Positions 25,457-34,967 of a stretch of 64,000 nucleotides of DNA are shown in pieces (positions within the stretch are counted from its first letter, which is position 1; the number at the start of each line of letters is the position of its first letter). The translations under genes and the position numbers were made by a program. The notes under the pieces are model-generated. The model ran no database searches and was not told the origin of the DNA. It saw nothing but the letters and a program-made list of their open reading frames with translations. Origin of the DNA: Pseudomonas fluorescens (GTDB taxonomy: Bacteria; Pseudomonadota; Gammaproteobacteria; Pseudomonadales; Pseudomonadaceae); NCBI RefSeq assembly GCF_003732425.1, contig NZ_MOBX01000016.1, positions 496,001 to 560,000 on the forward strand, read 5' to 3'.

Positions 25457-28400
25457 CAGAGCTGCACCGGCATACGGAAGGTGCGCAGCACGCCCATGTC
25501 GAACGGGTTCGGCGTGCGCTGGCTGGTCAGCAGGTAGTTGGCGCGCAGGCCACCCACATCGGCTTTCAGCACCAGCACGTCGCGACCGGTCAGGTACTCG
25601 GTCTGCATCAGGTCGAACAAACGGAACAGCGACCACGGGCCGGAGTTCTTCTCGATGCCGATCGGGCGCCCGGCCATTTTGTCCATGACCAGACTGGTGC
25701 GACCGTCTTCAGCATCGGTCGGCCATTTGAACGACATTGGCAGGATCGGACCGTGGCGGTATTCCATGGTCTTGTCGCCGAACTTGAACTCGGAACGGCT
25801 GACGGCCGGGTCGAGGGTGTACGGCTCCAGTTTGAACTGCACGGTCGGCTCGGCCGGGTTGATCGAGAAGAAGCTCTGACGAATCGTCAGCGCCGCCGCC
25901 ATCTGGTCGAGATACATCTTCGATACCGGCAGGCTGTGACCGTCGACGCTGCGCATGCGGTAGTTGCCCGGATCACCGCTGACGAACGGACGCAGGTAGC
26001 TGTCGAAGAAGCGGTCGACGGTGCCTTGAGCGCGGAAGAACTCGCGGAAATCGCTGATCGCCACGTCGCTGGTGCTGCTGGCGCTGAACGGGTAACGCTT
26101 GCTGATGGTTTTGCCATACACGCTGTACAGCTCGTTCTGATAACGACCGTTCAGGTATTGGTAGGCATCGTTGAGCACCAGACGCCAGGAGTCTTCGGCC
26201 AGCACGTTGAACCACACGCTGAGCGGACGCGGCAGACGGCTAGACGCATTGCGCAGGTTGGTCAGCGCATCACGCTGGCCGCTCATGCGGGTTTTCGCCA
26301 TTTCGAACGCGGCTTGTTCCGGCGTGCTGGAACGGGCCAGACCGGCCAGTTGCAGTTGCAGGTCGTTGAGCGCGCTCAGTGCAGGGGTCAGATCTGCAGC
26401 CGGGCCGTTGTTGTCATCGAGCAAACGATGCAGCGGTTCGAAGCGACGTTGCAGCGATTTCTTCGCGGTGTCTGGCAGGGTCTTCGCCACGTTCAGGGCC
26501 GAAGCCTTGTCCGCTGCGGCGGCTGCAAGTTTGCCAACCTTACCCAGTTTGCCTTTCTGCCCAGCCAGCGCATCAGCAGCGTCGCCAGCTTCTTCGACAG
26601 GGTCTGCAGCAGCCTGGAAGCGCGTGTTCTCGCGCACTTCGGTGAGCAAGGCCAGCACCGGCGAATTCGCCGAGGTCAGGCCTGCCAGTTGCTCAGCGCC
26701 TTCACCAGCATCGCTGATTGGCGGCAATGCAACCTGGCCGACGGCTTCACTCCAGTAGTTGGCGTAGTCGCGGAAGTACAGCTGCTCCAGCTCGACCATC
26801 AGGCGACGCAAGTCCATGTCGCTGATGCCCGCGCCTTCACCCAGCACCCAGTTGTCACGCAGGATGTCGGTGACCAGCGCCGAACCCTGTACCGAGAAAT
26901 ACTGCTGATAACCGGATTGCGTGTAGAAGCCCGGGATCACGTATTCGGTGCCGATAAACAGCGAGCCTTGTGGGCCGAGGTGTTGGCTGAAACGATAGTC
27001 CGGCAGGTTGCGCGCTTGCTCACGGAGCATGCGGTAAACCACGGTGGCCAACGATTCGCTGCGCAGTACCTGACGCGCCTGAGTGACCAACTGGTCGTTC
27101 AGCGGGTAGATAAACGGCTGCTTCAGCAAGCGATCGAGGTGCGCATTCAGACCGTTCTGCACGGCGGTGTTGCCGGTGTAGCGCGTTGACCAGTCAGTGG
27201 CGACCCAGTCCTTGAGCCACGCGGCATCGCGACGGTCTTTCATGTTCAGCATCAGGTACGCGCGCAGGCTGTTGAGCAGGCGGTCGCGGTCCTTCATGTT
27301 GGCGCGGATCTGCCCTTCGAGCATGGTCGCAACCCGTGGCAGCAGCTGCTTTTCAAGCTCGCGCTCGTAAGCCTCTTTGACCACTGGGTTGACGTCTTCA
27401 CCCTGATACAGACCACCACGCTCGTGGTAGGAAACGTCGCCCTTCTTCGGGAACACCTGGGTCGCGGCGTAGCTGGTGTCGAGGGTTTTCAGCACGCCCA
27501 TGGCGTCATCGCGCGGCGACAAAGCCGTGCGTTGCTGCGTCCAGTTCTGCGCCAGATTGCGCAGGTTTTCCAGACGCTCGTAGTTCGCCGAGAAACCGCC
27601 CGCCCAGAGCATGCCAAACAGTGCCAGCGAGGCCAGTGCGCCGACATACAGCGCACGCTGGCCCCAATGGATGCGGCTGCGCTCACGCTTGTCCAGACCG
27701 GCCAGATCGGCTTCGGGGAAAATCACTTGGCTGAACAAGTGATGGATGAACCGCGAACGACCGCTGCGCAGGGTCGGCAGCACGCCGGCGCTCATGCCGA
27801 GGCTGGCGCCGATGCCGGCGGTGGTCGCATCCATCTCTTGGGTCAGGTGCGGCGCGCTGGTCAGGTAGAAACCACGCAATTGCGTGGCACGCTGATAACG
27901 GTTGCCAGTGAACGCCATGTCGACGAACAGGCACAGGCGCTCGCCGATCTGCCCCAGTTGATGCGGGAAGTCGAGGATGCGGCCACGGCGCTGAGTGTCG
28001 CGCTCGGAGTGCATGCGCATGATCACTTGGCTGTTGAGACGGCGCAGCAGTTCTTCGAACTCGTTGCGCAGCACAGCAACGTCAGTGCCGACCTGGTCCT
28101 TGCGGAAACTGGTGCCGAGTACCTGATCACTTTCCTCGCGGGTCAGTTGATCGAAGAACTCGTCGAAGCCCAGCAGCTTGTCAGCCTTGCTCAGGACCAG
28201 ATACACCGGCACGTCGACGTGCAGTTTCTGATGCACGTCTTGCAGACGGCCGCGAACCTGACGCGCGAGGGTGTCGATGTCCTGCTCACTGCCGCCGAGC
28301 AGGGTTTCCACCGGAATGGTCACCAGCACGCCGTTCAATGGACGCCCGCGACGACGCTTGCGCAGCAGTTCCAGCAGTGTCGTCCAGGCGCTGCCGTCGA

Positions 28401-28995
28401 CTTCCGCGTCAGGCTGGGTCATGTAGCGCCCGGCGGTGTCGATCAGCACACCATGGTCGGCGAAGTACCAGTCGCAATGACGGGTGCCGAGGGTGTCGCG
28501 GGTCAGCTTGCGGTCGATCTTGTTGATCGGGAATTCCAGACCGGAAAAGTCCAGCAAGCTGGTCTTGCCGGAAGCCTGCGGACCGATCAACAAGTACCAC
28601 GGCAAGTCATTGCGCCAGCGCTCGCTGCGGCCGCGATACAGGCTCGACGTCTTCAGGGTTTTCAGGGCGTCTTTGAAGCGCGCCTTCAACTCCTTCTGTT
28701 CTTCGTCGATCAGCTCTTCGCGGCGAATGCGGTCCTGGCCGTCCTCGCTTTCTTCCTCGGCTTTCTTGCGGATACCCGCGCGCCAGCTGACGAAGACCAT
28801 GGTCAGGCCCCAGATCAGGAACAGCACGCTGATGGTCAGCAGACGTGAGGTCGCGCTCTCCCAGAACTTGTAATCATCAACCGCCAACAACGGGCCGACG
28901 AACCACACCAGCAGCGCCACGAACAGCACCAGCAGCAAGGTCCAGACCCAGGTCTGGCGCAGGAAGGCGCCGACTTTCTTGAAAAACTTTTTCAT
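25456..28995 (-). CDS. tssM: T6SS membrane complex protein TssM (IcmF)
   Basis: The 1179-residue inner-membrane protein forms the periplasm-spanning channel with TssJ and TssL. N-terminal membrane segments (WVWTLLLVLFVALLVWFVGPLL; LLTISVLFLIWGLTMVFV) precede a cytoplasmic GTPase-like domain with Walker A GPQASGKTS at residues 138-146. A third membrane segment (ALYVGALASLALFGMLWAGGF) leads to the long periplasmic region with IcmF-related and VasK-type domains (PASRSEFKFGDKTMEYRHGP near the end). The start at 28995 begins MKKFFKKVGAFLRQ. Confidence 0.97.
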   Translation of the reverse strand: MKKFFKKVGAFLRQTWVWTLLLVLFVALLVWFVGPLLAVDDYKFWESATSRLLTISVLFLIWGLTMVFVSWRAGIRKKAEEESEDGQDRIRREELIDEEQKELKARFKDALKTLKTSSLYRGRSERWRNDLPWYLLIGPQASGKTSLLDFSGLEFPINKIDRKLTRDTLGTRHCDWYFADHGVLIDTAGRYMTQPDAEVDGSAWTTLLELLRKRRRGRPLNGVLVTIPVETLLGGSEQDIDTLARQVRGRLQDVHQKLHVDVPVYLVLSKADKLLGFDEFFDQLTREESDQVLGTSFRKDQVGTDVAVLRNEFEELLRRLNSQVIMRMHSERDTQRRGRILDFPHQLGQIGERLCLFVDMAFTGNRYQRATQLRGFYLTSAPHLTQEMDATTAGIGASLGMSAGVLPTLRSGRSRFIHHLFSQVIFPEADLAGLDKRERSRIHWGQRALYVGALASLALFGMLWAGGFSANYERLENLRNLAQNWTQQRTALSPRDDAMGVLKTLDTSYAATQVFPKKGDVSYHERGGLYQGEDVNPVVKEAYERELEKQLLPRVATMLEGQIRANMKDRDRLLNSLRAYLMLNMKDRRDAAWLKDWVATDWSTRYTGNTAVQNGLNAHLDRLLKQPFIYPLNDQLVTQARQVLRSESLATVVYRMLREQARNLPDYRFSQHLGPQGSLFIGTEYVIPGFYTQSGYQQYFSVQGSALVTDILRDNWVLGEGAGISDMDLRRLMVELEQLYFRDYANYWSEAVGQVALPPISDAGEGAEQLAGLTSANSPVLALLTEVRENTRFQAAADPVEEAGDAADALAGQKGKLGKVGKLAAAAADKASALNVAKTLPDTAKKSLQRRFEPLHRLLDDNNGPAADLTPALSALNDLQLQLAGLARSSTPEQAAFEMAKTRMSGQRDALTNLRNASSRLPRPLSVWFNVLAEDSWRLVLNDAYQYLNGRYQNELYSVYGKTISKRYPFSASSTSDVAISDFREFFRAQGTVDRFFDSYLRPFVSGDPGNYRMRSVDGHSLPVSKMYLDQMAAALTIRQSFFSINPAEPTVQFKLEPYTLDPAVSRSEFKFGDKTMEYRHGPILPMSFKWPTDAEDGRTSLVMDKMAGRPIGIEKNSGPWSLFRLFDLMQTEYLTGRDVLVLKADVGGLRANYLLTSQRTPNPFDMGVLRTFRMPVQL

Positions 28996-29008
28996 CACAC
29001 GTCCCTGT

Positions 29009-29884
29009 TTACGGCTGCGACTGCGGTTGCACCGCGGCCGGATCAAGCGGCTGATAAGGTTGCAGAACGGTGTCGCGCTGCTCGCCCAAGACCCAGGCGA
29101 AGCCCGAATACATCACCACCAGGCAGACAAAAGTGAACAACACCACCATCCACGCCGGCACGATGCGCACCAGGTTGCGACGCTGATCGTTCAAGCCTTC
29201 CCAGTGCGGCGACAACTCGCGCGGCACGTCGCCACGCAACTGACGGATCTGCCGGTACAGGGCGTCACGGATGCCTTCAAGCTCGAGCATGCCGCGTGCC
29301 TGGACGCGGTACTTGCCCTCGAAACCGAGGGACAGGCACAGGTACATCAGCTCGAGCATCGGCAGGTGCTTGACCGGGTTCTTCGACAGTCGATCGAGCA
29401 ACTGGAAGAACTTCTCGCCACCAAAGGTCTCGTTGTGGAAGCTGCTCAGCAGGCTCATCTGCGACCATTCGCTTTCGTTGCCCCACGGCGTGGTCACGAC
29501 AGCTTCGTCGACCACGGTGCAGAGCACGTAACGCGCAGCCATTACCTGGCTGCTTTCGGCGCCGTTGTGCAGGGCGCGTACTTCAAACAATTTCAGCCCG
29601 GCAGTCAGACGCTCGTTGAGTGCGTACAAGTCTTCGCGGGTTTCGCTGTGCTTGAGACGCACCACTTCCGAAAGCAGCTCGGACGAGGCCGCCACCAGCG
29701 AATTGAGACTGATGTTGAACGCTTCCGCCGGGCGCAGGCGCGCGGCGTAGATCATGCGTTCTTCCAGTTGCTCGAAACGCGGTGGCGCGGCGAAGTCGGT
29801 CAGCGGACTCGATGCCGGTCCGTGGCCCTGACGATCGAGCAGGACGGTTTTGTCGTCCTGGTTGTAATCCGTTTCCTTGATCAT
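29009..29884 (-). CDS. tssL: T6SS protein TssL (DotU/IcmH)
   Basis: The 291-residue protein has a cytoplasmic hook domain (RFEQLEERMIYAARLRPAEAFNISLNSLVAAS ... LCTVVDEAVVTTPWG ... FGGEKFFQLLDRLSKNP ... LELMYLCLSLGFEGKYRV). A single C-terminal transmembrane helix follows (VPAWMVVLFTFVCLVVMYSGF). No peptidoglycan-binding OmpA extension is present. It lies 13 bases before tssM and 5 after tssK. Confidence 0.96.
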   Translation of the reverse strand: MIKETDYNQDDKTVLLDRQGHGPASSPLTDFAAPPRFEQLEERMIYAARLRPAEAFNISLNSLVAASSELLSEVVRLKHSETREDLYALNERLTAGLKLFEVRALHNGAESSQVMAARYVLCTVVDEAVVTTPWGNESEWSQMSLLSSFHNETFGGEKFFQLLDRLSKNPVKHLPMLELMYLCLSLGFEGKYRVQARGMLELEGIRDALYRQIRQLRGDVPRELSPHWEGLNDQRRNLVRIVPAWMVVLFTFVCLVVMYSGFAWVLGEQRDTVLQPYQPLDPAAVQPQSQP

Positions 29885-29889
29885 GTCGG

Positions 29890-31221
29890 TCAGTTCCTGA
29901 TGGCCCAGAATTTCAGTTCAAGCTCGGCGAATTCGCCGGACACGTGGAACGCGAAACCGCCGGAGCGCTCGAGTTGTGCCAGGTCTTCGGAACTGAGTTC
30001 GAGGATGAAATAGGTTTTGTTCGAATGGAACGCGATCTGCCGCGGGGCCACCGGCAACGGTTTGACCTTGATCCCCGGCAAGTGCAGGTTGACCAGTTGG
30101 CGGATGCGCTCCACCGGGCCGACCTTGAGGTGCGCCGGCAAGCGGTGGCGCAGTTCTTCGGAGTCGCAGTTGGCACTGGCCGCCAGCACGAACGACGCCG
30201 AGCCGAGCAATTTGTGGTCGTGCAACGGCGAGACGATGATGCCGTACTGACGCGCTTGCAGGATCAGTTCGATGGCGTGCTGTTCGAGCACCATCGACAG
30301 CACCTGACGAATCGCTTCCATCAGTTTGCGGAAGCTCCCACCCTGATCGGCGTGGGAGTAGCGACTGTCCAGACGCGGACGTTTGCTCTCGCCGGAGAAG
30401 GTCGCCAGATCGCCAAGCATGGTCAGCAGCGTGCGGTACAACTCTTCCGGGTGTACCTGCTCCAGGCCGAGGTAGTGGCGCAGCAGCAGTTCGGTGCGGT
30501 TGATCAGTTGCAGCATCATGAAGTCGCCGACTTCCGCACCACCGACCTTGCCATTGGAGCGAATCCGCTCGGCAATCGTGTCGCCACGGTGGCTGAGCAT
30601 GCTGATGACTTCTTTCAGGCACGACAGCAAGTAGCTGGAGGCGTGAGCCTGAATGTAGGTCGGCACGAAGTCCGGGTCGAGGCTGATCACGCCGTCGGGC
30701 GTGGTGTCGAGTACGTCGCAGATCTTCAGTTTTACGTAGGCCTGATCGCTCTGTTGCTCGCCGAGCAACAGTTTGAAGTCCGGGCGACCGCAGCTGACCT
30801 GGCTGGCGGAATCGTCGCCGGCGTTGGAGTCGGCCACTTCGGCGTCATATGCGGTGTAACGCGCGAGCACGTCGGACTGCTCCGGACGGCGCGACTCGAT
30901 GTGGTTACCGGTGACCAGCGGCAACGCCAGGTAGATCGGCGTGTTGCCGGTGTTCGGCGGTACGTCCAGGGCCAGCGGCTCGGTGTTGCCACCGAGTTCG
31001 AACAGGCTGCCGTCCGGCAGAATCCCCGAGGCTTCACTGATCACCAGTTTGCCCATGTTGAGGAACTGCAGGTCGATCTCCAGATTGAGAAAACCCCAGG
31101 TGTAGCCACCCAGCAACTGAGTGCGGGTTTTCATCTGGTGATCGTAATAGCGATCGTTGTGCTGGAAGTGCTGCGGCCGCAGCAGCATGCCTTCCTGCCA
31201 AATGACTTTATGGGTATTCAT
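29890..31221 (-). CDS. tssK: T6SS baseplate protein TssK
   Basis: The 443-residue protein has the invariant TssK opening (KVIWQEGMLLRPQHFQHNDRYYDHQM). Its C-terminal domain contacts TssL and TssM. TssK connects the baseplate to the membrane complex. It is separated by 2 bases from tssJ. Confidence 0.97.
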   Translation of the reverse strand: MNTHKVIWQEGMLLRPQHFQHNDRYYDHQMKTRTQLLGGYTWGFLNLEIDLQFLNMGKLVISEASGILPDGSLFELGGNTEPLALDVPPNTGNTPIYLALPLVTGNHIESRRPEQSDVLARYTAYDAEVADSNAGDDSASQVSCGRPDFKLLLGEQQSDQAYVKLKICDVLDTTPDGVISLDPDFVPTYIQAHASSYLLSCLKEVISMLSHRGDTIAERIRSNGKVGGAEVGDFMMLQLINRTELLLRHYLGLEQVHPEELYRTLLTMLGDLATFSGESKRPRLDSRYSHADQGGSFRKLMEAIRQVLSMVLEQHAIELILQARQYGIIVSPLHDHKLLGSASFVLAASANCDSEELRHRLPAHLKVGPVERIRQLVNLHLPGIKVKPLPVAPRQIAFHSNKTYFILELSSEDLAQLERSGGFAFHVSGEFAELELKFWAIRN

Positions 31222-31223
31222 GT

Positions 31224-31733
31224 TCAGTCATCCGCCTTGGCGAGCACTTGATGGGTGTTACGGATGCCGGTCTGGTCCAGAGTCAGATCGACTTCGGTGA
31301 CTTCCAGCGGAGTGATCTGAACCGTGTGGCGCCATTGGGTTTCCGGCAAGTCGCGGTATGCGGCAAGAACGCCAACATAAAGGCTGCCCTCTTCCACCTT
31401 GAGCTTCATTTCCACGGTTTCACCCGGGCGCAGTTCGAGTTCTTCGCTGGCCACCAGATCCGGGTTGAGGGATTCCTTGGCGCGCTCGTAGAGGCTGAAG
31501 AAGTCAGCGTTCTCGAAGGTCACCGGGTGCTTGAGTTCGAACAGGCGCACGACGATCGGCGACGGCCGACCGTTGAGGTCCGGGTTGAGCTGATCGCTGC
31601 CGGTCAGCTTCAGGTTGATCTTGGTTACTTTCGAGTACGGCGACAGCGACGAGCAACCGGCGAGCAGCACCAGTACGGTGAGCGCAGTCAGCGTCTTGAA
31701 AAAAGCGGTCGAGCGGCGAGACATGCGCATCAT
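31224..31733 (-). CDS. tssJ: T6SS outer-membrane lipoprotein TssJ
   Basis: The 169-residue lipoprotein has lipobox LLAGC (VLVLLAGCSSLSPYSKV). Its transthyretin-like fold (LKLTGSDQLNPDLNGRPSPIVVRLFELK ... FFSLYERAKESLNPDLVA) includes a 'NPD..GRPSP..V..Y.L' signature. It anchors TssM at the outer membrane. Three in-frame ATGs lie close together. AAGG spacing favours the one at 31724, while the ATG at 31733 overlaps the fha stop by 4 bases. Confidence 0.95.
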   Translation of the reverse strand: MMRMSRRSTAFFKTLTALTVLVLLAGCSSLSPYSKVTKINLKLTGSDQLNPDLNGRPSPIVVRLFELKHPVTFENADFFSLYERAKESLNPDLVASEELELRPGETVEMKLKVEEGSLYVGVLAAYRDLPETQWRHTVQITPLEVTEVDLTLDQTGIRNTHQVLAKADD

Positions 31734-32926
31734 CCTTGGTGGTCGGTGTGGAGGGTGGAGATCAGGCGGATCTGTTCTTCGTAAGCCTGGGCGAAGTCGC
31801 GGGCCAGCAGACGCTCACTCCAGTCATCGTCCTGACGCAGCGCCTGGTGATATCGACCGAACGCTCTCCAGCGCCCGCCCGAGGTGGCGATCAACGGCTT
31901 GTTGTCGCGCTCGAAACGCAGGGTCAGTTGTTCCGGCGAAAAATGCTCCAGCGTGCCGCGTACGGCGGCGCGGCTGGCGGTCAGCAGTGCAACTTGATGC
32001 GCCTGCAGATCGCGGAACGCGCGGGAGATCGCTTGCTCGGCCGGCAGATGGCCGGGCTTGCTTGGCTGCAACAGAATCTGCAGCGCTTCGCTCGGATCGA
32101 CGGCGAATTTCAGCGGATTCTTGTTGGTGCCTTGCACGGTGGTCTGGGCCAGACGCAGTTCGTTTTTCAGCTCCGAGCGGGTGCGCAGGCTCTGCTGCAA
32201 ACCGCCGATGCTTTGGCGCAGCAAGCGCGCAGCGTTCAGCGCCAGGGCTTCGCGCTCGTCGTGGCTGAGGCCTTTGACGTCGACGCCCAGCGCCGCACCG
32301 AAGTGCTCCCAGAAACCTTCGCTCTGACGCTCAACGGCTTTCGGCGCCGGAGCGGGCTCAGGTTCGACCGGAGCGGCAATCAGCTCCGGCACCATCAGGC
32401 TTTCCATGTCGATGCGCGCGTAGTCGGCACGCTGACGGGAGTCTTCAGGTTTGGTGTTCGGCGCCAGCAGTTCGTCGATTTCCGAGTACACACGCTCTTG
32501 CTGCTCAAGGGCATTGAGCGGATCGAGATCGAGGAACGCGTCGTCAGGGATGATGCTGCCGGCCGCGCGCGGGCGACCGACTTCACCGTCGAAGGTCGCC
32601 GGGTCGCGCACCAGCCGCGCGCGAATCTCGAAGTCACCCAGCACGTAGGTGCTGCCGTGTTCGATGCGCACCGGTTCGCCCTTGTGCAGACGAGCGCCGC
32701 TGTCACCGTCCTGGACACCGTTGCTGCTGGTGTCGGTGAGGAAGAACGTGCCTTCGCGGTAGCTGACAATCGCGTGGTGATTGGACAGATGACGCTTGCG
32801 GTCAGGGATGATCCAGTCGCAGTCCTCGCCCCGCCCGATCACGCCGCCAGCCTGTTTAAAGGTCTTCTGGCACAACTCGGTGGGCACGAACTGCTTGGTG
32901 TTCAGCATTTCGAAAACCAATTCCAT
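31730..32926 (-). CDS. tagH: T6SS FHA-domain protein (TagH/Fha)
   Basis: The 398-residue protein has an N-terminal forkhead-associated domain (GGVIGRGEDCDWIIPDRKRHLSNHHAIVSY, TSSNGVQ) that binds phosphothreonine. A C-terminal VasC-type domain follows (EGFWEHFGAALGVDVKGLSHDEREALALNAARLLRQSI ... FSPEQLTLRFE). Fha proteins are substrates of the T6SS kinase and trigger assembly. Kinase, phosphatase and Fha are all encoded here, so the phosphorylation switch is complete. Confidence 0.95.
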   Translation of the reverse strand: MELVFEMLNTKQFVPTELCQKTFKQAGGVIGRGEDCDWIIPDRKRHLSNHHAIVSYREGTFFLTDTSSNGVQDGDSGARLHKGEPVRIEHGSTYVLGDFEIRARLVRDPATFDGEVGRPRAAGSIIPDDAFLDLDPLNALEQQERVYSEIDELLAPNTKPEDSRQRADYARIDMESLMVPELIAAPVEPEPAPAPKAVERQSEGFWEHFGAALGVDVKGLSHDEREALALNAARLLRQSIGGLQQSLRTRSELKNELRLAQTTVQGTNKNPLKFAVDPSEALQILLQPSKPGHLPAEQAISRAFRDLQAHQVALLTASRAAVRGTLEHFSPEQLTLRFERDNKPLIATSGGRWRAFGRYHQALRQDDDWSERLLARDFAQAYEEQIRLISTLHTDHQG

Positions 32927-32944
32927 GTTTGATGCTCCTTGCGG

Positions 32945-33085
32945 TCACTTGCCGCGATTGACCGCTTGCGGATCACCCAACGGGCGATAGTCGTTGTCGT
33001 TGAATTTGTAATTGCCGCTACAGCCGCCCAGGCCGCATAGAACGACGAGGGTCAGCAGGACAGCGTGCCAGTGACGAACAGACAT
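32945..33085 (-). CDS. 46-aa small lipoprotein of the T6SS cluster (OrfX position)
   Basis: A short frame encodes MSVRHWHAVLLTLVVLCGLG, then GCSGNYKFNDNDYRPLGD and a PQAVNRGK ending. It carries a signal peptide with a lipobox-like LGGC, so it is probably an envelope lipoprotein with only ~25 mature residues. It lies between the sfa-type regulator and fha. The unnamed small gene orfX occupies this same position in the P. aeruginosa H2-T6SS cluster. Function is unknown. Size and position suggest an accessory of the membrane complex. It is easily missed by gene callers. Confidence 0.75.
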   Translation of the reverse strand: MSVRHWHAVLLTLVVLCGLGGCSGNYKFNDNDYRPLGDPQAVNRGK

Positions 33086-33233
33086 CAGAGGGTCTCCAGG
33101 TGTAGACAAAGCACAAAGCGCCGACCCTTGCGGGCGGCGCTGAAATGAGTTTTTGAGGTGTTCTCGAAGGCTCTACATCGGGGCCTTGAGCCAGACCACC
33201 GAGGTGTACGCACCTCCTGTGGTGAAGGAGCAA

Positions 33234-33369
33234 CCTGTGGCGAGGGAGCTTGCTCCCGCTGGGCTGCGAAGCAGCCCCAAAACCAGTCACTGCGGTGCAT
33301 CGGGGAAACCGTGCTCACCGGGTTACGACTGCTGCGCAGCCGAGCGGGAGCAAGCTCCCTCGCCACAGG
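33234..33369. repeat. REPIN inside the T6SS cluster
   Basis: Arms CCTGTGGCGAGGGAGCTTGC (33234-33260 in full) and their perfect 27-bp reverse complement (33343-33369) flank about 80 bases. It is the same family as the REPIN at 3508. It separates the regulator gene from the small lipoprotein gene and could attenuate or stabilise the transcript. Confidence 0.9.
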
Positions 33370-33436
33370 CAATCTGCAAGCCCTAAGCAAATCATTGGCC
33401 ACAGGAATGCGGCTCGCCGCAGCGATCAATTTGAGA

Positions 33437-34957
33437 TCAGCCATCGAAGTCACCCAGATTGATATTCAGACGGCCGAGGCGGTACAGCAGCGTGCGTCGC
33501 GGCAGGCCCAGTTCGCGGGCGGCGAGGGTCTGGTTGCCGTCGTTTTTGCGCAGGCAATCGAGCAATAACGTGCGTTCGACCTGCTCGAGACGTTCGCGCA
33601 AATTCAGGTGGCTGTTGTCTTCCGGCATCGGCTCCATGCGCAGGGAGAAATGCTCGGCGAGCAACTCGCCGCCTTCGCACAGCAACACCGCACGCTCGAC
33701 CAATGCCTTGAGTTCACGCACGTTGCCGGGGAAGTTGTAGCCGGACAGGTGCTCCAGCGCCGCGCTCGACCAACGCACCGGATCGCGTTGCAAATACGTG
33801 CAAGTCTTCTCGGCGAAGTGCTGGGCCAGTTCAAGGATGTCGCCGTCGCGCTGACGCAGGGCCGGCAGCTCGATCGGGAATTGCGCGAGGCGGTAGTACA
33901 AGTCTTCGCGGAATTTGCCTTCACTGACCAGCGTCGACAAATCGCGGTGGGTCGCGGCGATGATGCGTACGTCGATCTTATGGGTGTCGTTGGAACCCAG
34001 TGGACGAATCTCACCTTCCTGCAACACGCGCAAGATCTTCGCTTGCAACGACAGCGGCATGTCGCCGATCTCGTCGAGCAGCAGCGTGCCGCCATTGGCC
34101 GCATCAAACAGGCCGGCGCGGTCGCGATCGGCGCCGGTGAACGCGCCTTTGCGATAGCCGAACAGCTCGCTTTCCAGCAGGTTTTCCGGGACCGCCGCAC
34201 AGTTCTGCACGATGAATGCCTGGGAGCGGCGCGGGCCGCAATCGTGAATCGCCCGCGCGACGACTTCCTTGCCGGTGCCGGTTTCGCCGCGCAACAGCAC
34301 GGTGTAGGGGCTGTGCAGGACTTTGCTGATCAGCGAGTGGGTCTGGCGCATCGCCGCGCTTTTGCCGATCAAGCCATAGCCACTGATGCTCGGCACGCTG
34401 CGCACAACCGTTGCCGACTCTGCCAACGGCTGACGCAGGCGTTGCAGCAAATGCAATTGGCCCAGCACGAACGAGCCGAGCTGGCCGAGGGAATCGGCGA
34501 AGCCTTGCAGGTGGGTGCGACGACGGCTGGCGCACAGCAGCAAGCCTTCAACCGCCTTGTGCTGATTGACCAGCGGCACGCACAACAGCGACTGCCACGG
34601 CGAAGCCGCCGCCGGCAGAAAACTGGTTTCGTGCAGGCTGCCGCTCAAGTCGTCGAGGCACACCACGCGGTTCTGGCACAGGGCGAATTGCAGCAGTTGC
34701 TCACCGTTGTAATCCGCCGGCAGGCTCGCCGCTTCACGCGGTTGCAAGGCGCCGTCGAGGCATTCGGCGTTCATTCCCAGGCACGTGTGGGTGGCATCGA
34801 GCAAATACAGCTGCGTCAATTCGCAACCGCTCAGCTCGGCCAGACCGCGCACGAAGTCACCCAGCAACGCAGCACCGTCCGCCGCCCGCGACAGACTGGC
34901 GAACTGCGCCAGCAACGCTTCGGCATAGACCAGTGGCTGCGGCACCTGAGTGAACAT
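33437..34957 (-). CDS. Sigma-54-dependent transcriptional activator (Sfa type)
   Basis: The protein has 506 residues. An N-terminal GAF-like sensor (~1-180) is followed by an AAA+ domain with Walker A GETGTGKE, the sigma-54 contact loop GAFTGA, Walker B LLLDEIGDMP and an R finger region. A C-terminal Fis-type helix-turn-helix follows (NDGNQTLAARELGLPRRTLLYRLGRL). The GAFTGA loop is intact, so it should activate RpoN promoters directly. Its place after clpV matches sfa2 of the H2-T6SS. The ATG at 34957 is supported by GAGGTG 6-7 bases upstream. Confidence 0.92.
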   Translation of the reverse strand: MFTQVPQPLVYAEALLAQFASLSRAADGAALLGDFVRGLAELSGCELTQLYLLDATHTCLGMNAECLDGALQPREAASLPADYNGEQLLQFALCQNRVVCLDDLSGSLHETSFLPAAASPWQSLLCVPLVNQHKAVEGLLLCASRRRTHLQGFADSLGQLGSFVLGQLHLLQRLRQPLAESATVVRSVPSISGYGLIGKSAAMRQTHSLISKVLHSPYTVLLRGETGTGKEVVARAIHDCGPRRSQAFIVQNCAAVPENLLESELFGYRKGAFTGADRDRAGLFDAANGGTLLLDEIGDMPLSLQAKILRVLQEGEIRPLGSNDTHKIDVRIIAATHRDLSTLVSEGKFREDLYYRLAQFPIELPALRQRDGDILELAQHFAEKTCTYLQRDPVRWSSAALEHLSGYNFPGNVRELKALVERAVLLCEGGELLAEHFSLRMEPMPEDNSHLNLRERLEQVERTLLLDCLRKNDGNQTLAARELGLPRRTLLYRLGRLNINLGDFDG

Positions 34958-34967
34958 CACACCCACC

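Noticed and set aside
25366..27189. 607-codon plus-strand frame opposite tssM
   Set aside because: It is a shadow frame. TssM on the minus strand has full-length homology and membrane segments.
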